Shown: one piece after another, positions 5,983 through 7,900 of the stretch
How the letters are laid out: each line of letters opens with the position of its first letter
Numbering within the stretch: the first letter of the stretch is position 1
DNA from: Pseudomonadota bacterium
GTDB lineage: Bacteria; Pseudomonadota; Alphaproteobacteria; Rhizobiales; Devosiaceae
NCBI GenBank assembly: GCA_023390785.1
Contig: JAEWCE010000222.1
Span: 1 to 7,900, forward strand
DNA length: 7,900 nucleotides
Reading direction: 5' to 3'
Position numbers and translations under genes: made by a program
The notes under the pieces: model-generated
Told to the model about the DNA's origin: nothing
Databases searched by the model: none
What the model saw: the letters and a program-made list of their open reading frames with translations, nothing else

Positions 5983-6828
5983 CTACTGCGCGGCCGACGA
6001 TGAGGCGGCTTCGCTGGAGGACGGAGCCGCTTCGCTCGACGCAGCCGGAGCGGCCTCGCTGCTGGCCGGCGCAGCTTCGGCGCTGGCCGAGGGGGCAGCG
6101 ACGGTCTGCTCCAGCGAGCTGGCGCCGGCCGGCGTGTTGGTGGTGGTGCCGGTGCCAGGCGAATTGGTCTTGTTGGGATCGGTTGTCGCCGGCGTTTCGA
6201 CGGCCTGGCCCTGCGGCACCGACGAGGTGGCATTGGTCGTCTGGTCCGCGGTCGGGGCCTGGCCGCCTGCCGGAGCCGCCGGCGCCGGGAACGGCACGGG
6301 CGAATGGCTCAGCGTCGACAGGTAGGCGATGATGTTGGCGCGATCCTTGTCGTCCTTGTCGCCGGCATAGGTCATCTTGGTGCCCGGCGCGAAGGCCTTG
6401 GGCGAAATCAGCCACTGGTTCAGCTTTTCGTAGTCCCAGGTCTCGCTCGAATGCGCCTTGAGCGCTTCGCTGAACGCAAAGCCCGGCACGTCGGCGATCT
6501 TCTCGCCCACGATGCCATAGAGATTCGGGCCGGTCTTGTTCGGACCGCCTTCGGTGAAATCGTGGCACGACGAGCACTTCTTGGCCGCAGCCTCGCCTGC
6601 CTTGGGATCAGCCGCCGCCAGCAGCGTGCCGATATCGGCCGCCGCCGCCGCCGGGGCGGTCGTGGTGTCGCCGGAGCCCTGCTCTTCCTCGGGGGCCGGC
6701 AAAGCGTAGCCGGGTCCTGTGCCGTGCGCCGGCTCGTAGATCGCTTCAGCGAGGAATCCCACGCCCATCACGAACAGCAGCGTGCCCAGAATGGCGCCGA
6801 TAATCTTGTTGAGTTCGAACGAATCCAT
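5983..6828 (-). CDS. cycM: Membrane-anchored class I cytochrome c (CycM-like) with a long low-complexity C-terminal tail
   Basis: A 281-residue protein with one covalent heme. An uncleaved N-terminal anchor (about 9-30, ILGTLLFVMGVGF core) is followed by an Ala/Pro/Glu-rich linker (about 40-72). The cytochrome c domain (about 74-176) has the heme motif C85-S-S-C88-H89, the GPNLYGIVG segment and the axial Met152 in GTKMTYAG. CycM cytochromes sit on the periplasmic face of the inner membrane and pass electrons from the bc1 complex to terminal oxidase; that role is family knowledge. Usual length is about 180 residues. Here some 105 extra residues (177-281), rich in Pro, Ala, Ser, Thr and Gln, end in EAAP-type repeats. 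The ATG at 6828 has AGGGAC (complement of 6835-6840) 6 nt upstream and a plausible promoter beyond, so a longer frame to 7020 is not used. The gene is divergent from pheA. Confidence 0.92.
   Translation of the reverse strand: MDSFELNKIIGAILGTLLFVMGVGFLAEAIYEPAHGTGPGYALPAPEEEQGSGDTTTAPAAAAADIGTLLAAADPKAGEAAAKKCSSCHDFTEGGPNKTGPNLYGIVGEKIADVPGFAFSEALKAHSSETWDYEKLNQWLISPKAFAPGTKMTYAGDKDDKDRANIIAYLSTLSHSPVPFPAPAAPAGGQAPTADQTTNATSSVPQGQAVETPATTDPNKTNSPGTGTTTNTPAGASSLEQTVAAPSASAEAAPASSEAAPAASSEAAPSSSEAASSSAAQ
5986..6084 (-). repeat. Degenerate SSEAAP-type coding repeat at the cytochrome c C-terminus
   Basis: Residues 249-281 contain about four imperfect units, roughly SAEAAPA, SSEAAPA, ASSEAAPS and SSSEAASS, before ending in SAAQ. 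The DNA shows matching imperfect direct repeats of GGCGGCTTCGCT-like and GGAGCCGCTTCGCT-like blocks on the plus strand. The tail looks disordered and may have grown by local duplication or slippage. Confidence 0.7.
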
Positions 6829-6856
6829 CGCGGGGTCCCTAAGCCTTCTCCGGCGC

Positions 6857-6886
6857 GGTATAAACGAGCGGGGACAAGCCTGTAAA
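6857..6886 (-). promoter_or_regulatory. Probable promoter of the cytochrome c gene
   Basis: On the minus strand TTTACA (complement of 6881-6886; five of six matches to TTGACA) is followed after 18 bp by TATACC (complement of 6857-6862; four of six matches to TATAAT). A start site near 6850 would give a leader of roughly 20 nt carrying the AGGGAC ribosome binding site. It is the best sigma-70-like match on that strand between the two divergent genes. Confidence 0.45.
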
Positions 6887-6890
6887 CGCC

Positions 6891-6917
6891 GCTTCTGCGT
6901 CAATGCAGCGCAGCAGC
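6891..6917. repeat. Imperfect inverted repeat in the cytochrome c-pheA divergent region
   Basis: GCTTCTGCG (6891-6899) and CGCAGCAGC (6909-6917) are complementary at eight of nine positions around a 9-nt loop. It lies just upstream of the proposed cytochrome c -35 element. It could be an operator or chance in GC-rich sequence; no known regulator consensus is recognised. Confidence 0.25.
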
Positions 6918-7006
6918 CCCCCACCCGATGCGCCGGCAAGATAGTCTCACCCAAATCGAGCCGCAACCGGCTTTCCCCGCCCTGCGACAACAGGGTCCCA
7001 GCCCGG

Positions 7007-7036
7007 TTGACTTGCCGCAAAGCGCAGGTTCATAGA
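7007..7036 (+). promoter_or_regulatory. Possible promoter of pheA
   Basis: TTGACT (7007-7012) matches five of six bases of the -35 consensus. CATAGA (7031-7036) after 18 bp is only a weak -10 (three of six). A start near 7043 would leave a short leader of about 28 nt with GGGGG (7057-7061) before the ATG. There is no room for a leader-peptide attenuator after this start, and no Phe-rich small ORF is visible upstream. Confidence 0.35.
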
Positions 7037-7070
7037 GCCGGCGCAAACGGCACTACGGGGGCGTCACATC

Positions 7071-7898
7071 ATGGCCAAACTCATCGCCTTCCAGGGCGAA
7101 CCCGGCGCGTTCAGCCACGCCGCGGCGCACGCACTTTTCCCCAAGGGCGAACCGGTGCCCTGCACCACCTTCGAGGATACCATCACCGCGGTGCAGTCGG
7201 GCCGCGCCGATCTCGGCGTCGTGCCGGTGGAAAACTCGCTCTACGGCCGCATCACCGACATCTACCATTTGCTGCCTGAAAGCGGCCTGTTCATCACCGG
7301 CGAGCACTTCCTGCGCATCGAAATGAACCTGCTGGGCCTCAAAGGCACCACGCTCAAGGACATCAAGACCGTCCAGTCGCTCAGCGTGGCGCTCGGCCAG
7401 TGCCGCAAATTCATCCGCAAGCACCGGCTCAAGACCATCAACGGTGTCGACACCGCCGGCAGCGCCCATGAAATCGCCGAGCGTGGCGATCGCAGCGTCG
7501 GCGCCATCGCCTCGCGCTTTGCCGCCGAAGTTTACGGCCTCGACATCCTTGCCGAAAACATCGAGGACGCCGCGCACAACACCACGCGCTTTCTCGTCAT
7601 CTCGAGAACGCCGCAGACGCCGAGGCGCGGCAAGGCCCGGGTGAAGACCACCTTCGTCTTCCGCGTCCGCAACGTGCCGGCCGCGCTCTATAAGGCCATG
7701 GGCGGCTTTGCCACCAACGGGGTGAACATGACCAAGCTCGAAAGCTACATGCTCGACGGCTCGTTCACCGCCACCCAGTTCTACGCCGACCTCGAAGGCC
7801 ACCCCGACGACCGCAGCGTCCAGCTCGCCTTCGAGGAGCTCGGCTTCTTCACGGACAAGTTCCGTATCCTCGGTGTCTATCCGGCCGCGACGCCCTGA
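7071..7898 (+). CDS. pheA: Prephenate dehydratase (monofunctional, with C-terminal ACT domain)
   Basis: A 275-residue enzyme that converts prephenate to phenylpyruvate, the committed step to phenylalanine, in the cytosol. The periplasmic-binding-protein-like catalytic region covers about 3-180, with the N-terminal AFQGEPGAFSH, VPVENSLYGR (51-60) and the catalytic Thr-Arg-Phe motif in N170-T-T-R-F174. An ACT domain (about 191-270) carries feedback regulation: VPAALYKAMGGFATNGVNMTKLESYM corresponds, in two parts, to the GALV-like and ESRP effector motifs. Here the latter reads ESYM (224-227). There is no chorismate mutase domain, so that activity must be encoded elsewhere, unlike the fused PheA of E. 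coli. The ATG at 7071 directly begins the conserved MAKLIAFQGEPG start; GGGGG is 9 nt upstream. The gene is complete, ending two bases before the window end, and is divergent from the cytochrome c gene. Confidence 0.95.
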   Translation: MAKLIAFQGEPGAFSHAAAHALFPKGEPVPCTTFEDTITAVQSGRADLGVVPVENSLYGRITDIYHLLPESGLFITGEHFLRIEMNLLGLKGTTLKDIKTVQSLSVALGQCRKFIRKHRLKTINGVDTAGSAHEIAERGDRSVGAIASRFAAEVYGLDILAENIEDAAHNTTRFLVISRTPQTPRRGKARVKTTFVFRVRNVPAALYKAMGGFATNGVNMTKLESYMLDGSFTATQFYADLEGHPDDRSVQLAFEELGFFTDKFRILGVYPAATP

Positions 7899-7900
7899 GC

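Noticed and set aside
6980..6995. CCCTG/CAGGG inverted repeat upstream of pheA
   Set aside because: Five base pairs in GC-rich sequence with no nearby element that gives it meaning; likely chance.
6829..7020. N-terminal extension of the cytochrome c
   Set aside because: It would bury the membrane anchor 64 residues deeper and remove the good AGGGAC site and promoter match before the ATG at 6828.
1..7900. Defence island, mobile element, CRISPR array or phage signature
   Set aside because: No array of spaced repeats, transposase, integrase, nuclease or toxin-antitoxin gene is visible, and all frames with recognisable domains are chromosomal housekeeping, regulatory or pilus genes.

Overview
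The window looks like a chromosomal segment of a GC-rich alphaproteobacterium, most likely of the order Hyphomicrobiales (a Devosia- or Mesorhizobium-like relative; genus not resolved). Grounds: the tadB-tadC pair with a TadD-type TPR lipoprotein beside it, a membrane-anchored CycM-type cytochrome c divergent from an alphaproteobacterial prephenate dehydratase with ESYM in place of ESRP, and a heptameric TAGCGA/ATTCGCT hairpin repeat of a kind I recall from intergenic regions of that order. Composition and coding style look even throughout. I see no transposase, integrase, phage gene, tRNA, rRNA, CRISPR array or toxin-antitoxin pair.

Layout. (1) 1-1631, plus strand: the 3' part of tadB followed 11 nt later by complete tadC, the two inner-membrane platform proteins of the Tad/Flp pilus machine. 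(2) 1635-1698: a heptamer-repeat hairpin between convergent genes. (3) 1700-2467, minus strand: a TadD-like TPR lipoprotein. (4) 2468-2621: divergent intergenic region with a TTAACCC/GGGTTAA dyad and a nested hairpin. (5) 2622-3968, plus: an M17 leucyl aminopeptidase. (6) 4004-4924, plus: a fused MarR regulator/GNAT acetyltransferase, preceded by two perfect inverted repeats, one containing the aminopeptidase stop codon and the other bracketing the regulator's start codon. (7) 4978-5916, minus: a GhrA-type glyoxylate/hydroxypyruvate reductase. (8) 5926-5957: an intrinsic terminator. (9) 5983-6828, minus: a CycM-like cytochrome c with an unusual low-complexity C-terminal tail of about 100 residues. 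(10) 6829-7070: divergent promoter region. (11) 7071-7898, plus: pheA, prephenate dehydratase.

How the genes relate. The first three genes belong to one apparatus: TadB and TadC form the inner-membrane platform driven by the TadA ATPase (expected to the left, outside the window), and TadD is a lipoprotein thought to assist outer-membrane assembly. The rest are housekeeping or accessory genes with no evident shared pathway: peptide turnover, a self-contained regulator/acetyltransferase, 2-ketoacid reduction, respiratory electron transfer and phenylalanine synthesis. No wholly new multi-gene system is apparent. The items most worth a second look are the paired dyads at the MarR-GNAT start, the tail of the cytochrome c, and the heptamer hairpin.
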